This document shows, in pieces, positions 7,987-17,039 of a stretch of 64,000 bases of DNA (positions within the stretch are counted from its first letter, which is position 1; each line of letters opens with the position of its first letter). Position numbers and translations under genes: made by a program. The DNA is from CAZZEX01 sp964653285 (GTDB lineage Bacteria > Chloroflexota > Anaerolineae > B4-G1), in contig CAZZEX010000005.1 of NCBI GenBank assembly GCA_964653285.1, forward strand, positions 1-64,000, written 5' to 3'. The notes under the pieces were generated by a model. It had not been told where the DNA came from and did not search any database. It saw only the letters and a list, made by a program, of their open reading frames with translations.

Positions 7987-8044
7987 TGTGCAGAAAGTGT
8001 ATGATTTTCACATATATTATATACGAAAACGAGGGATTTGTCAA
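7987..8044 (-). promoter_or_regulatory. Promoter and likely operator of RHH copy 2
   Basis: Minus-strand TTGACA (8044-8039) and TATAAT (8021-8016) with a 17-base spacer, as in copy 1. On the plus strand TGTGC (7987-7991), TGTAT (7998-8002) and CACAT (8009-8013) occur every 11 bases in the same positions relative to the -10 box as the repeats of copy 1. The region lies between the divergent RHH and kinase genes. Confidence 0.72.
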
Positions 8045-8080
8045 GGGGACCATGGCACTATCTGAGTCGAGAGGAGTGCA

Positions 8081-10738
8081 ATGTCGCTGGAAAACGATGA
8101 CATCGAAAACAATGACATCCTGGAACCGGGCACGGTGCTGTTTGGTTACCGCGTACTTGAGTTTGTAGGCGAGGGGGGGTGGTCCTATGTATACAAGGCT
8201 CAGCACCCGGAACTACCCTTGTTCGTGGCGATCAAGCAATTGAAGCCAGAGCGGATTGGATACGGGCATGCGCTTCAGAGGTTCTTGCGCGAAGCGAACA
8301 TCGTGGCTCGGCTCAGTCATCCCAATGTGGTGACGATTTACGATCTAAAGCATGACAAAGAGGCTGGGCTACACTATATCATCACCGAGTTTGCGGAACA
8401 AGGGACCCTGGCTAATCGGCTGGAGAGGTCTCCTGGTGGGCTGCCGGTTGACGAAGTTCTATACATGGCGATGGGCATTTGCAGCGGTCTGGAAGCCGTT
8501 CACCGTAGGGGAGTGGTTCACCGGGATATCAAGCCTGGCAACATTCTCCTGTTTGATGTGGGGGGAGGTCAGGACATACCCAAGTTGTGCGACTTTGGCA
8601 TTGCTGAAGCGCCTGTCACCGAGGGCGTGGATGCAGGCGTGGACCTTTTAAGGAGTTCGGGTGTCTATGGTACAATCTACTACATGTCCCCGGAACAACT
8701 GATGTCCCCCGAACAACTGGACGAGAAGATTGAGGTTGACCATCGGTCCGACTTGTACTCCCTGGGCATCTTACTCTACGAACTCCTTACGGGGCAGGTC
8801 CCGTTCACTGGCGAGGTCAAAGATGTCTTTTGGGCGCATATGTATTTGTCGCCAAAGCCGCCAAGGGAGCTTAGGCCAGACATTCCTGAGGCACTTGAGC
8901 AGGTTGTGTTACGTGCATTGTGCAAAGATTGCAAGGATCGCTATCAATTCGCCGCCGATATGCACGAAGCGCTTAGGGCAATCAAGGATACTAAGGTCAG
9001 GAGGGAGCGCCAGCAAAGGTTCAGGGCTCTCCTTCGGCAAGGTTTAGTACATTTGGAAAAGGGGGAGTGGGAGGCGGCGGCCGAGGTGCTTAGGCAGGCC
9101 GATGTCCTGGAGCCGGAAAACGAGCAGGTGCAGGAGGGGTTACGGAAGGCACGTGAACAGCAGGAGCTTAAGCGCCTGTATGATCGGGGTGTCCAGTACT
9201 TGGAGGAAGGAGACTGGGAGGAGGCGCAGGGATATCTGGCGCAGGTAATGGGTTACGACCCGGATTACGCAGGCGGTCAAGCCAGGGAACTGCTGGGGCG
9301 GGCGACGCAAGAGTTGGAGCGCAAGGGAAGACGGCGCATCTTGATGGTTCGATATCACACGGGTATGGGGCATTTTCGCAAGTGGCAGTGGGCGCGGGCG
9401 ATTGAGAAACTGGGACAGGTGGTTATTGAGGATCCGGAGTTTGAGGATGCTGCCCGCCGGTTGAAGGAGGCACGGCGGTATGTGGACGCGGAGCAACTGC
9501 TGGAACAGGCACGGCGTCACAAAGAACGAGGGGAATGGAAAAAGGTCGTTGACCTTCTCGAAGAAGTTAGGTTGTTGAAACCGCCCCACATTGACGTGAG
9601 CGAGGAATTGGGGCAGGCCAGAAAGAAGTGGGTTGAGGCTCGAAAGGAGCAGGAAGTCGCTGCCTGGTACGATGCAGGGGTGGCCCAACTGGAAGCAGAG
9701 GATCTCGAACAGGCCAGGACGAATTTTGAAAGAGTCTATGAACGCTGGCCTGATTACCGAGACGTGGCGGATCGGCTGAGAGAAATAGAGAAGCAATTCA
9801 ACCTGAAGCAGCTCTTTGAGCGAGCGTCTGAGTACGAGGATGCTTGCAACTGGGGAGGAGCAATCGGGGCTTATCGGGCAATCTTGGACATTGCCCCGTA
9901 TAATCGCAGGGCAACTCGCCGTCTGGCGCGAGCACAGAGGTGCGCGGAGCGATGGGATCGAGGAGGGCTTGCCGGGATCGCTGTGAAAGTGGAGGATTGG
10001 TGGGATAAGCGGGCTCGCCGTACTAAGGCAGTTTGGATGGTGTTGTTCGGGATAATCGTTCTCGGCTTGTGTGTTGGGGCATCAATGGCTGCAGGCATAT
10101 TACCTCCGCCCACGCCAGAGCCGACGCCAAGTGTTACACGGGATGTTGTTGCGATAGCCACCCAAGCGGCATCTATGCCAATACCGCCCGACATCTCTTC
10201 TCCAATCCCCATACTCACACCTACGTTCACGCCGATTGAGATGCCTTCGCCCACTTCGTTGCTGCCCCCTACTTCGACGCCTACCCCAACGGCCACCGCT
10301 TCTCCAACTTCCATATTCACCCTGACACCTTCGCCGACTCCGACAAGTACGCCGTCCCCGCCTCCGGCAGTCACGGTAGCCCCCCCCGTTGTCCAGCCAG
10401 AACTGGTAGCACCATTGCAGGGAGGACAATACAAGAATCCTATCACTTTCCAATGGGGGGGCTCGTTGAGTGCTGGCCAGGCATATCAGATCACGGCCTA
10501 CCACCCTGGGAGTGGCTATACGGTCCAGGTCCGGAGTGAATTGCTGACGACCCAGGAATGGCCTACACATCTGCCTGGTGATCGGGTTGGCGAGTGGCGC
10601 TGGACCGTGTCGGTGGTCAGGGCTGGAATCGTGTTGGTCACTTCATCCGAGTGGATGTTCTACTTCAACCCATTTCCATCTACACCAGGGCCGCCAGGCC
10701 CGTCACTCCAACCTACGGACCCAGTACATACAAGATAG
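8081..10738 (+). CDS. Membrane-bound Ser/Thr protein kinase with helical repeat arm and extracellular domain
   Basis: An 885-residue protein; ATG 8081 follows GAGAGGAGTGCA. Kinase domain about 15-300 with all catalytic parts: glycine loop GEGGWSYVYKA (30-40), ATP-binding Lys52 in VAIKQL, HRDIKPGNILL (147-157), DFG (171-173) and SPEQ (203-206), so it should be active. Residues about 310-600 are repeated charged helices of TPR type (GDWEEAQGYLAQVM and similar). A membrane helix lies near 650-672 (VWMVLFGIIVLGLCVGAS), then a Pro/Thr/Ser linker to about 765, and an extracellular Ig/FN3-like beta domain at about 768-870. The layout suggests cytoplasmic phosphorylation controlled by an external signal. 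Paired divergently with an RHH regulator. Confidence 0.9.
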   Translation: MSLENDDIENNDILEPGTVLFGYRVLEFVGEGGWSYVYKAQHPELPLFVAIKQLKPERIGYGHALQRFLREANIVARLSHPNVVTIYDLKHDKEAGLHYIITEFAEQGTLANRLERSPGGLPVDEVLYMAMGICSGLEAVHRRGVVHRDIKPGNILLFDVGGGQDIPKLCDFGIAEAPVTEGVDAGVDLLRSSGVYGTIYYMSPEQLMSPEQLDEKIEVDHRSDLYSLGILLYELLTGQVPFTGEVKDVFWAHMYLSPKPPRELRPDIPEALEQVVLRALCKDCKDRYQFAADMHEALRAIKDTKVRRERQQRFRALLRQGLVHLEKGEWEAAAEVLRQADVLEPENEQVQEGLRKAREQQELKRLYDRGVQYLEEGDWEEAQGYLAQVMGYDPDYAGGQARELLGRATQELERKGRRRILMVRYHTGMGHFRKWQWARAIEKLGQVVIEDPEFEDAARRLKEARRYVDAEQLLEQARRHKERGEWKKVVDLLEEVRLLKPPHIDVSEELGQARKKWVEARKEQEVAAWYDAGVAQLEAEDLEQARTNFERVYERWPDYRDVADRLREIEKQFNLKQLFERASEYEDACNWGGAIGAYRAILDIAPYNRRATRRLARAQRCAERWDRGGLAGIAVKVEDWWDKRARRTKAVWMVLFGIIVLGLCVGASMAAGILPPPTPEPTPSVTRDVVAIATQAASMPIPPDISSPIPILTPTFTPIEMPSPTSLLPPTSTPTPTATASPTSIFTLTPSPTPTSTPSPPPAVTVAPPVVQPELVAPLQGGQYKNPITFQWGGSLSAGQAYQITAYHPGSGYTVQVRSELLTTQEWPTHLPGDRVGEWRWTVSVVRAGIVLVTSSEWMFYFNPFPSTPGPPGPSLQPTDPVHTR

Positions 10739-10831
10739 AGTGACGGGATATCAATGCTGTAAGCCACAATGAAAATCTGTCGGTCATGTGATTACTGTCT
10801 GGAATTGACTAAAGAAGGGCAGGTTTGACTG

Positions 10832-12349
10832 ATGAAAAACAATGAATTCGAGGAAAATCGTGTCGTCGCTCGATTGTCGAAAGTCTTGCCAGTCCTACTG
10901 CTGCCAGCGTTGCTGCTTGTTTTCTTACTGTGTGGACTGAGTCGGAGAACTCAGGCAGGACCAACCAGGCCAACGGGAGTGAATCTGGTGCCCAATCCAG
11001 GGTTCGAGACGCCCAGTCCGGCTTACTGGGAAGACGGGGGATCATCCTCGCCGTTCTGTGGGCGTAATTGGGTGGGAGATATATCCCATAGCGGTGATCA
11101 TTCGGTTAGAATATGGGGCAGTGCGAGTTTTTGCACAGGCTGGTGGCGGTGTGATCATTTCACCGTGTCTGCAGGTTTGCCATATACTTTCTCTGGTTGG
11201 ATCAAAACCAATAATCTATCAGACGAAGCTTTCCTCACCCTCGCTTTCTACACATCTACGTCTTCAGTGGACCCAATTGCAGAATACACCTCCTCACAGG
11301 TCATCGGCTCAAGCGATTGGATAACGGCTACAGGTAGCGCCATTGCACCAACTGGTGTGTACTCCGCGCGGGTTTATTGCAAGCTCAGCGGGACAGGAAC
11401 CGCTTGGTTCGATGACATAGATGCCAGGGCAATTCCCACCGTGACACCGATCCTTGTAATCGACAAGAGCGGCGCCCCAGACCCTGTGGAGCCAGGACAG
11501 AGCCTGGTCTACACGATCACGTACAGCAACACAGGAAACGGCGATGCTACGCAAGTGGTCATAACCGAAACCTACGACGTCAACGTGGAATCCGATGCTG
11601 CTGATCCCCCCCCTAACAGAGACGACCGCGTCTGGGAAGTTGGCACGCTTGGCTCTCATGACAGCGATTTCATCGTGATCACGGTGACGGTGAGCAATTC
11701 TCTGACTGATGGTCTGATCTTATGGAATCGGGTGGAGATGGGTTGCAGCGAGACAGACTCGGTCACCGACGCCATAACAACTACTATTGACAACCCACCT
11801 CCACCAGATTTGTATCTGCCCCTTGTCCTGAAGAACTTCGATCCCTTTTGCAATGGTGGCTTCAAGACAGGAGACTTCACGTGCTGGACACACGGCGGCG
11901 ACCTGGATCAGTCCGTTCAGTCCGAAATCGTGTATGAAGGCAACTACGCAGCTCTGCTGGGTAACCCTGGCTACAAGTGCAGAAACGGGGTGCCCATTGG
12001 AGAAGCCGCGATGACCCAGACTTTTTCCGTCCCTTCGTGCCCTGACCCAGTGCTGTCCTTCAAGTACCGGATATTCAGCAATGACGTACTGAGTGACATC
12101 AAGTATGATTCGTTTGACGTCTACGTCAACGACACACTGGTTCTGAGAGATGGCAACACTGACACTGACTGGGAACAAGCAGATTGCGATCGCGAACCTT
12201 GGGATTCGGGATGGAAGGGTTTCTCCTACGGTCTGAGTGCCTACAAAGGACAGAACATTCAGGTGTCTTTCCACGACGTGAACAGAGTGGATCGCTATTA
12301 CAACACCTGGACATATGTGGATCAGGTTGAGGTAATCTGCCAGCCCTGA
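10832..12349 (+). CDS. Secreted multidomain protein with DUF11-type repeat
   Basis: A 505-residue protein. An N-terminal signal segment (about 17-40, VLPVLLLPALLLVFLLCGL, ending near RRTQA) is followed by a carbohydrate-binding-like beta-sandwich beginning NLVPNPGFETPSPAYWED, as in CBM4/9-type modules. Residues about 205-315 form a DUF11-type repeat (LVIDKSGAPDPVEPGQSLVYTI is its start). Then PPPPDLYLPLVLKN leads to a second beta-sandwich domain that begins CNGGFKTGDFTCW. It lies 93 bases after the kinase and 63 bases before the protease on the same strand. A role at the cell surface is likely; its ligand is unknown. Confidence 0.7.
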   Translation: MKNNEFEENRVVARLSKVLPVLLLPALLLVFLLCGLSRRTQAGPTRPTGVNLVPNPGFETPSPAYWEDGGSSSPFCGRNWVGDISHSGDHSVRIWGSASFCTGWWRCDHFTVSAGLPYTFSGWIKTNNLSDEAFLTLAFYTSTSSVDPIAEYTSSQVIGSSDWITATGSAIAPTGVYSARVYCKLSGTGTAWFDDIDARAIPTVTPILVIDKSGAPDPVEPGQSLVYTITYSNTGNGDATQVVITETYDVNVESDAADPPPNRDDRVWEVGTLGSHDSDFIVITVTVSNSLTDGLILWNRVEMGCSETDSVTDAITTTIDNPPPPDLYLPLVLKNFDPFCNGGFKTGDFTCWTHGGDLDQSVQSEIVYEGNYAALLGNPGYKCRNGVPIGEAAMTQTFSVPSCPDPVLSFKYRIFSNDVLSDIKYDSFDVYVNDTLVLRDGNTDTDWEQADCDREPWDSGWKGFSYGLSAYKGQNIQVSFHDVNRVDRYYNTWTYVDQVEVICQP

Positions 12350-12412
12350 GTGCACTGTGGCAAGAGAGGGCGATGATAGAACAAATATCAAGCTGAAAGG
12401 AAGGAGAGAATA

Positions 12413-15400
12413 ATGAGAGAGCCAGTTGCTCAAGGTCGGTTTTTACGTGTCGTCGTGGCCGTGTTTCTTCTTATCCTGTCTTCTGCGCCAATATTGGCCA
12501 GCCCTGGAATCGAACCGGGGGAGCCTGTCAGGGCGTATCTTCCCGTTGTGTTGAATCGAGCGAGCTTAGACGAGCCTGGCGATCCGGACGAACCTGATGA
12601 TACTGATGAGTTGCCAGATTTTGAATTTGCCACGGACCCAGACGGTCAACCGGTGGAAAGGATGGGGGTACGTGGAGGCGGCTCCGATGAGATCCTACAG
12701 GTGATCGTCCGGTTGGCCGATGCACCTTTGACCACGTATCAGGGAGGCATCCCAGGCCTGCCTGCTACAAAGTCGATAGACAGCCAGCTCCTGGACACCG
12801 AGTCAGCATTGGCCAGAACCTATGCCGCCTATCTAGAGGAGCAACGCGCCGGGTTCAAGGCACACTTGGCGTCAGCCATCCGTGACGCTGTCGTAGTTCA
12901 CGAGTTTAATGGCACAGTCATGCATGGGATGGCAGTTTCGCTTCGTCGTGACCAGATCGCCTCTTTGGAGCGCCTACCCGGTGTCAGGGGAGTTATGATT
13001 GTCCGAGAGCATCACCCCCTCCTGGAGTTCAGTCTGCCGCTGATTGGCGCTCCCGAGTTTTGGAATAAGTTGGGTGGGCCAGGCAACGCGGGGACCGGGC
13101 AGCGAATTGCCATCATTGATACCGGGATTGATGTAGAAAGTCCTTTCTTTGACGATACCGGTTTCAGTGCGCCCTGGGGCTTCCCAAGGGGCGATCCAGA
13201 TTTCACCAATAACAAGGTCATCGTCGCCCGGGCCTACTTCACTGGCGTAGAAAATCCCTGTGGAGCCGGCAACCCCATCACGCCTCTTGATTTCCACGGC
13301 CACGGTACTCATGTGGCAGGGATAGCCGCGGGGGACTACGGCACCCCGGCCCCGGGGACGATGGGTGGAGGGACGCTGAGTGGTGTAGCCCCTCGCGCTT
13401 TCCTGATGAGTTACAACGTCTTCCCCTGTGGGATCAGCAGCGCGAGTGACATTGACATCATCGCAGCCATTGAGGATGCTGTCGCCGACGGGGCTAGTGT
13501 GGTCAATATGAACCTGGGGAACCCCTTCGTCGGCCGGATCGAGGACGACCTCCTGGTTCAGGCGGTTGAGAGCGCTATCGCTGCCAACGTGGTCTTCTCT
13601 ATCGCCGCTGGCAATGACGGCGACGCCGCTGAGACGGTTGGTTCGCCAGGCATCGCTCCCAACGCCATCACGGTTGGCGCGAGCACCACCGAGGCCAGGC
13701 CCGGTCATGCCATCAATGTGACAAACCCCTCGCCGGTTCCCCCCGGACTACTCGCCATCTTTGCTCTGGAGGGCACAGGCCCATCTTTGATGAGTGACCT
13801 CACCGCACGCTACACCAGCGTGGGCCAGTACGTCGGTGATCCCACTGCCTGCAACCCTATCAACGAGAGCCTCGCCGGCCAGATCGCCTTGATCAGGCGG
13901 GGTGGTTGCCTCTTCGACGATAAGGTCACTAACGTCGCCAACGCAGGTGCCATCGCGGCAGTGATCTACAATCACCCTCCAGGCGAAGGGTCCCTGGTCA
14001 TGCCCGAGCTGGAGGGTATGCTCATTCCCTCGTTCATGGTTGATAACTGTGCTGGCCTTGCTTTGGAGGACTGGTACAGGCTCTATTCGGACACAGCAGA
14101 GATAGAAATTGAAGCGTCACTTTCTTGGTTCGGCAGGCTGCCTGATGCCGTGGCCAACTTCAGTGCCCGGGGGCCAAACCCCGACTGGGCGATCAAGCCT
14201 GACGTGGTAGCGCCTGGGGTGGATATCCTTTCTTCCACGCAGGATGACCTTCTCGAAGGTTGCTGCACCGATCCCTCCGGCTACGCCCGGCTCAGCGGCA
14301 CCAGCGTTTCCGCGGCGCACGTTGCCGGGGCAGCAGCGCTTATAAGACAACTCTGGCCCTGTTTGTCGGTACAATCGGTAAGGTCGGCTCTGATGATCAC
14401 GGCCAAGACCCCGGTCTGGCGGGCCGATCGCTTCGCCCCTCCTCCGGCTCAAGTGATGGAGCGCGGGTCTGGGCGGATCGACCTGGGTTCGGGTTTGATG
14501 AGCAGACCAGCTCGCATCTATCCACCCAGTCACAGCTTCGGCTCTCGCAACGTTGGTAATAGCCCCATCGCAGTCCAGCAGGTGTTTACCATCAGAAAGG
14601 GGTCGTCCTCTCGGGCCTGGAGCCTGGCCGTCTTTGAGACTGTTGGTCATCCCGATCTGGAGGTGACGGTTAGTCCATCTACGCTGTACGTCGGTTCGCC
14701 GGAGAACTTTGTGCTCCAGGTGCAGGCCAACGCGAGCGTCCCCCCTGGGGAATACGAGGGCTTTGTCAGGTTGACCAGTGGCACTGAGATGCTCCACGTC
14801 CCTTACTGGATCAGAATCGTTAACGTTCCAATTCCACTGGGCGACATTCTCCTCGTGGACGACGATCGAAACAGCGAAGAGTGGTCGGCGCCGCCACCGT
14901 TCGATTGCTCTGCCAACTACGTCAGCACCCTCAGTAATCTGGGACACAGCTTCACTCACTGGGATACCCTGGTGAATGGCACTCCTACCCAGGCCGATAT
15001 GGAGCGCGCCTCGGCAGTGATCTGGCTTACCTGCCGGGACTTTCGCAGCAACCTGAATTTCCTCACCCCAATTGAGGGCACCGAGGCCACGGAGTTGCAG
15101 AACTATCTGGAAGATGGTGGGCGGCTGTTCATCACGGGGCAGGAAATCGCCCATGGCTCGGCGCCTTCCGTCGTGGCCGGCCTGGGGGCTAGGTTGTGCC
15201 ACGATTCCGTCTTTGAGGTAGACACGATGCCGACGCCTAGCGTGGGGGGGGCGCACAACGCTTCCGCCGAGCCGATTGCTGGTGGGATGGAATTTGACAT
15301 CGCCGCGGGTGGGGATGGAACCGGGTTCCCATTCCTCGTTGATGAGCTCGAGTTGTCGGGTGACAATGCCATGCCGATCCTGTTCGCCCTCCCGCCGAAC

Positions 15401-15832
15401 AACGCTCTTTGCCAGGGCATCGTTGGCGTGAAGAACGCTTCCGAACCTACCCTGGAGGTGCCCCAGGAGTACCTCGGTCGCAGCGTCTATCTCTCCTTTG
15501 ACTTCGATGACATCAATAACAACACCGGCTTCAACACGCGAAAGGAACTGATGGGAAACATCCTGGATTGGCTGCAGGACGATGTTTCTGTTGTCGTTCG
15601 GTGCGCTGTTGATGGGCGCACTGTAGACTGCGACGCTAACCTCACCTCCAGCGTCGGGACCGTTCCAGCCGAATTTCGTTGGGACCTTGGCGACGGAACG
15701 ATGTTTTCCACAGGCTCCTTTGCTTCGGTGGTTCACGTTTATGGCTCACCTGGCACGTTCACTATCCGCGTGGAAGCGACCGATGGCCTGGGGCACCAGG
15801 CACTGGATGATACCACGATTACGGTGCCATAG
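12413..15832 (+). CDS. Secreted subtilisin-like serine protease with PA and PKD domains
   Basis: A 1139-residue secreted protease; ATG 12413 follows AAGGAAGGAGAG. Signal peptide about 5-28, then AYLPVVLNR and an acidic Pro/Asp linker, an I9-like propeptide region about 90-190, and the S8 catalytic domain: Asp236 in IIDTGID, His297 in HGTHVAG, and Ser631 in GTSVSAAHVAG. A protease-associated (PA) insert lies about 450-570 (LIRRGGCLFDDKV). After the catalytic part come beta-sandwich regions, a DUF4350/ThuA-like segment (ILLVDDDRNSEEW, about 807; GGRLFITGQEIAHG), and a C-terminal PKD domain (RWDLGDGTMFSTG). All three catalytic residues are present. It probably digests extracellular protein or processes surface proteins. 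Confidence 0.92.
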   Translation: MREPVAQGRFLRVVVAVFLLILSSAPILASPGIEPGEPVRAYLPVVLNRASLDEPGDPDEPDDTDELPDFEFATDPDGQPVERMGVRGGGSDEILQVIVRLADAPLTTYQGGIPGLPATKSIDSQLLDTESALARTYAAYLEEQRAGFKAHLASAIRDAVVVHEFNGTVMHGMAVSLRRDQIASLERLPGVRGVMIVREHHPLLEFSLPLIGAPEFWNKLGGPGNAGTGQRIAIIDTGIDVESPFFDDTGFSAPWGFPRGDPDFTNNKVIVARAYFTGVENPCGAGNPITPLDFHGHGTHVAGIAAGDYGTPAPGTMGGGTLSGVAPRAFLMSYNVFPCGISSASDIDIIAAIEDAVADGASVVNMNLGNPFVGRIEDDLLVQAVESAIAANVVFSIAAGNDGDAAETVGSPGIAPNAITVGASTTEARPGHAINVTNPSPVPPGLLAIFALEGTGPSLMSDLTARYTSVGQYVGDPTACNPINESLAGQIALIRRGGCLFDDKVTNVANAGAIAAVIYNHPPGEGSLVMPELEGMLIPSFMVDNCAGLALEDWYRLYSDTAEIEIEASLSWFGRLPDAVANFSARGPNPDWAIKPDVVAPGVDILSSTQDDLLEGCCTDPSGYARLSGTSVSAAHVAGAAALIRQLWPCLSVQSVRSALMITAKTPVWRADRFAPPPAQVMERGSGRIDLGSGLMSRPARIYPPSHSFGSRNVGNSPIAVQQVFTIRKGSSSRAWSLAVFETVGHPDLEVTVSPSTLYVGSPENFVLQVQANASVPPGEYEGFVRLTSGTEMLHVPYWIRIVNVPIPLGDILLVDDDRNSEEWSAPPPFDCSANYVSTLSNLGHSFTHWDTLVNGTPTQADMERASAVIWLTCRDFRSNLNFLTPIEGTEATELQNYLEDGGRLFITGQEIAHGSAPSVVAGLGARLCHDSVFEVDTMPTPSVGGAHNASAEPIAGGMEFDIAAGGDGTGFPFLVDELELSGDNAMPILFALPPNNALCQGIVGVKNASEPTLEVPQEYLGRSVYLSFDFDDINNNTGFNTRKELMGNILDWLQDDVSVVVRCAVDGRTVDCDANLTSSVGTVPAEFRWDLGDGTMFSTGSFASVVHVYGSPGTFTIRVEATDGLGHQALDDTTITVP

Positions 15833-15860
15833 CTTCTGCTTTTTTGAAAGGAGTAGTTCA

Positions 15861-16084
15861 AATGCTCGACTGCCGTCACCTTCCCTTCCGACGGCGTCAG
15901 CCACCCTTCGCTGACTGAGCCCGCATCCATTGATCGCTTCGCCGACAATTGCAAGGGCTGGATGGCGATTTACGAAGGGGACGTCCAGGCGGGACCGATC
16001 TACCAATCTACCAGCCGCCGCCATAACACCCGCAGGTGCCGGACACCGCCGATCGTTGATCAGCGGACCCGGCACCTGCTTTGA
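15861..16084 (+). pseudogene. Possible remnant of a secreted-protein gene
   Basis: A strong ribosome binding site (GAAAGGAGTAGTTCAA) leads to ATG 15861, but that frame stops after 18 codons. A shift of one base soon after the ATG opens a protein-like frame (SDGVSHPSLTEPASIDRFADN..., then GWMAIYEGDVQAG) that runs to about 16084 through the hairpin. This looks like a frameshifted, truncated gene end. No family is recognised and the evidence is weak. Confidence 0.3.
16032..16083. terminator. Long hairpin between convergent genes
   Basis: GCAGGTGCCGG (16032-16042) pairs perfectly with CCGGCACCTGC (16069-16079), and the interior continues with CCGC/GCGG and GATC/GATC pairs. TTTG follows on the plus strand. 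It lies between the plus-strand protease and the minus-strand ligase remnant, so it may terminate transcription from both sides; the U-run is short. Confidence 0.5.
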
Positions 16085-16113
16085 TGGTGGGCCACTACCG
16101 GGCTGGCTCGAAG

Positions 16114-16500
16114 TCAGCCGGCCGGAGGGGCTGGGTGCCGGCTGCGCAGCACTTTCTTGTCAATCTTGCCCACGCTCGTCTTCGGCAATTCCTCCACGAA
16201 AGCGTAGTGCTCAGGCACCGACCACTTCGCGATCACCCCATCGGCCACGAATTTCTGCAGGTGTTCTTGCATCGCCTCAGCCGTGATCCGCTCCTCGGCT
16301 CCCTCCACGGGGACGACGATGGCCAGTGGCCGCTCGCCCCATCTCTCGTCGGGCACGCCGGCCACCGCTGCTTCTAACACCTCTGCTTGCAGGCTGAGCA
16401 GATTCTCCAATTCCAGGGACACGACCCCCTCACCACTGCTCTTGATGAAACCCTTCAGGCGATCCCTGTGATTACGACCTACGTGGAACCTCCGGGCCAA
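16114..16500 (-). pseudogene. Truncated acyl-CoA ligase, C-terminal domain only
   Basis: The frame encodes about 120 residues that match the end of AMP-forming fatty-acyl-CoA ligases: HRDRLKGFIKSSGEGVVSLELE (with the hinge region), LEAAVAGVPDERWGERPLAI, and the catalytic-lysine end PKTSVGKIDKKVLR. The adenylation domain of roughly 400 residues that should precede it is absent; upstream there is a tandem-repeat tract and the promoter of the next gene. No ribosome binding site is seen. It is read as a deletion remnant rather than a stand-alone protein. Confidence 0.75.
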
Positions 16501-16560
16501 TTAGTTATTGATCATTGATCATTGTTCATTGTTCATTGTTTATTGCTCGTTGGTCATTGG
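16501..16560. repeat. Degenerate tandem repeat of ATTGATC/ATTGTTC units
   Basis: Units of 7 to 9 bases (TTATTGATCATTGATC..., ATTGTTCATTG..., TTGGTCATTGG) fill the 60 bases between the ligase remnant and the promoter of the mutase gene. It occupies the place where the missing 5' part of the ligase would begin. Confidence 0.7.
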
Positions 16561-16585
16561 CAACTCATGCGAACTGTTGTATAAT
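16557..16585 (+). promoter_or_regulatory. Sigma70-type promoter of the methylmalonyl-CoA mutase subunit gene
   Basis: TTGGCA (16557-16562) and TATAAT (16580-16585) with a 17-base spacer, about 55 bases before the start codon at 16640. The -35 box uses the last bases of the tandem repeat. Confidence 0.7.
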
Positions 16586-16639
16586 CTATCCTGATCTGCG
16601 ACGGCTACGACCGACTACGACAAGGAGCGGTGAAGCCTG

Positions 16640-17038
16640 ATGAGCGAGCGACTACGCATTCTGATCGCCAAGCCTGGTCTCGACGGCCACGACCGGGGGG
16701 CCAAGGTCATCGCCCGCGCGCTGCGGGATGCTGGGATGGAGGTCATCTACACGGGCCTGCGCCAGACCCCGGAGATGATCGTCGAATCGGCGCTGCAGGA
16801 GGACGTGGACGGGGTGGGCCTGAGCATCCTTTCGGGCGCGCACATGACGCTGGTGCCCCGGGTGATCGAGGGGCTGCGCGAGGCCGGGCTGGATCACGTC
16901 AAGGTCTTCATCGGCGGCATCATCCCCGACGAGGACGTTCCGGCGCTGAAGGGACTGGGCGTGGCGGGCATCTTCGGGCCGGGCGCCAATACCCAGGAGA
17001 TAGCCGGTTTCATCCGCCAGCAATTGACCGAGGGCTGA
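16640..17038 (+). CDS. Methylmalonyl-CoA mutase, B12-binding small subunit
   Basis: A 132-residue protein, the length of the stand-alone cobalamin-binding subunit found in archaea and many Chloroflexota. It starts [20 protein letters not shown], in which DGHDRG supplies the His that coordinates cobalt, and continues with [10 protein letters not shown] and [11 protein letters not shown], the corrin-tail pocket of the Rossmann fold. With the large catalytic subunit (not in this window) it interconverts succinyl-CoA and methylmalonyl-CoA. AAGGAGCGG precedes the ATG. The MeaB gene starts one base after the stop, so the two are translated together. Confidence 0.93.
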   Translation: MSERLRILIAKPGLDGHDRGAKVIARALRDAGMEVIYTGLRQTPEMIVESALQEDVDGVGLSILSGAHMTLVPRVIEGLREAGLDHVKVFIGGIIPDEDVPALKGLGVAGIFGPGANTQEIAGFIRQQLTEG

Positions 17039-17039
17039 C

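Noticed and set aside
14117..15736. A 539-codon minus-strand frame inside the subtilisin gene
   Set aside because: Antisense to the protease with intact catalytic residues; composition is Arg/Gly/His rich without any domain.
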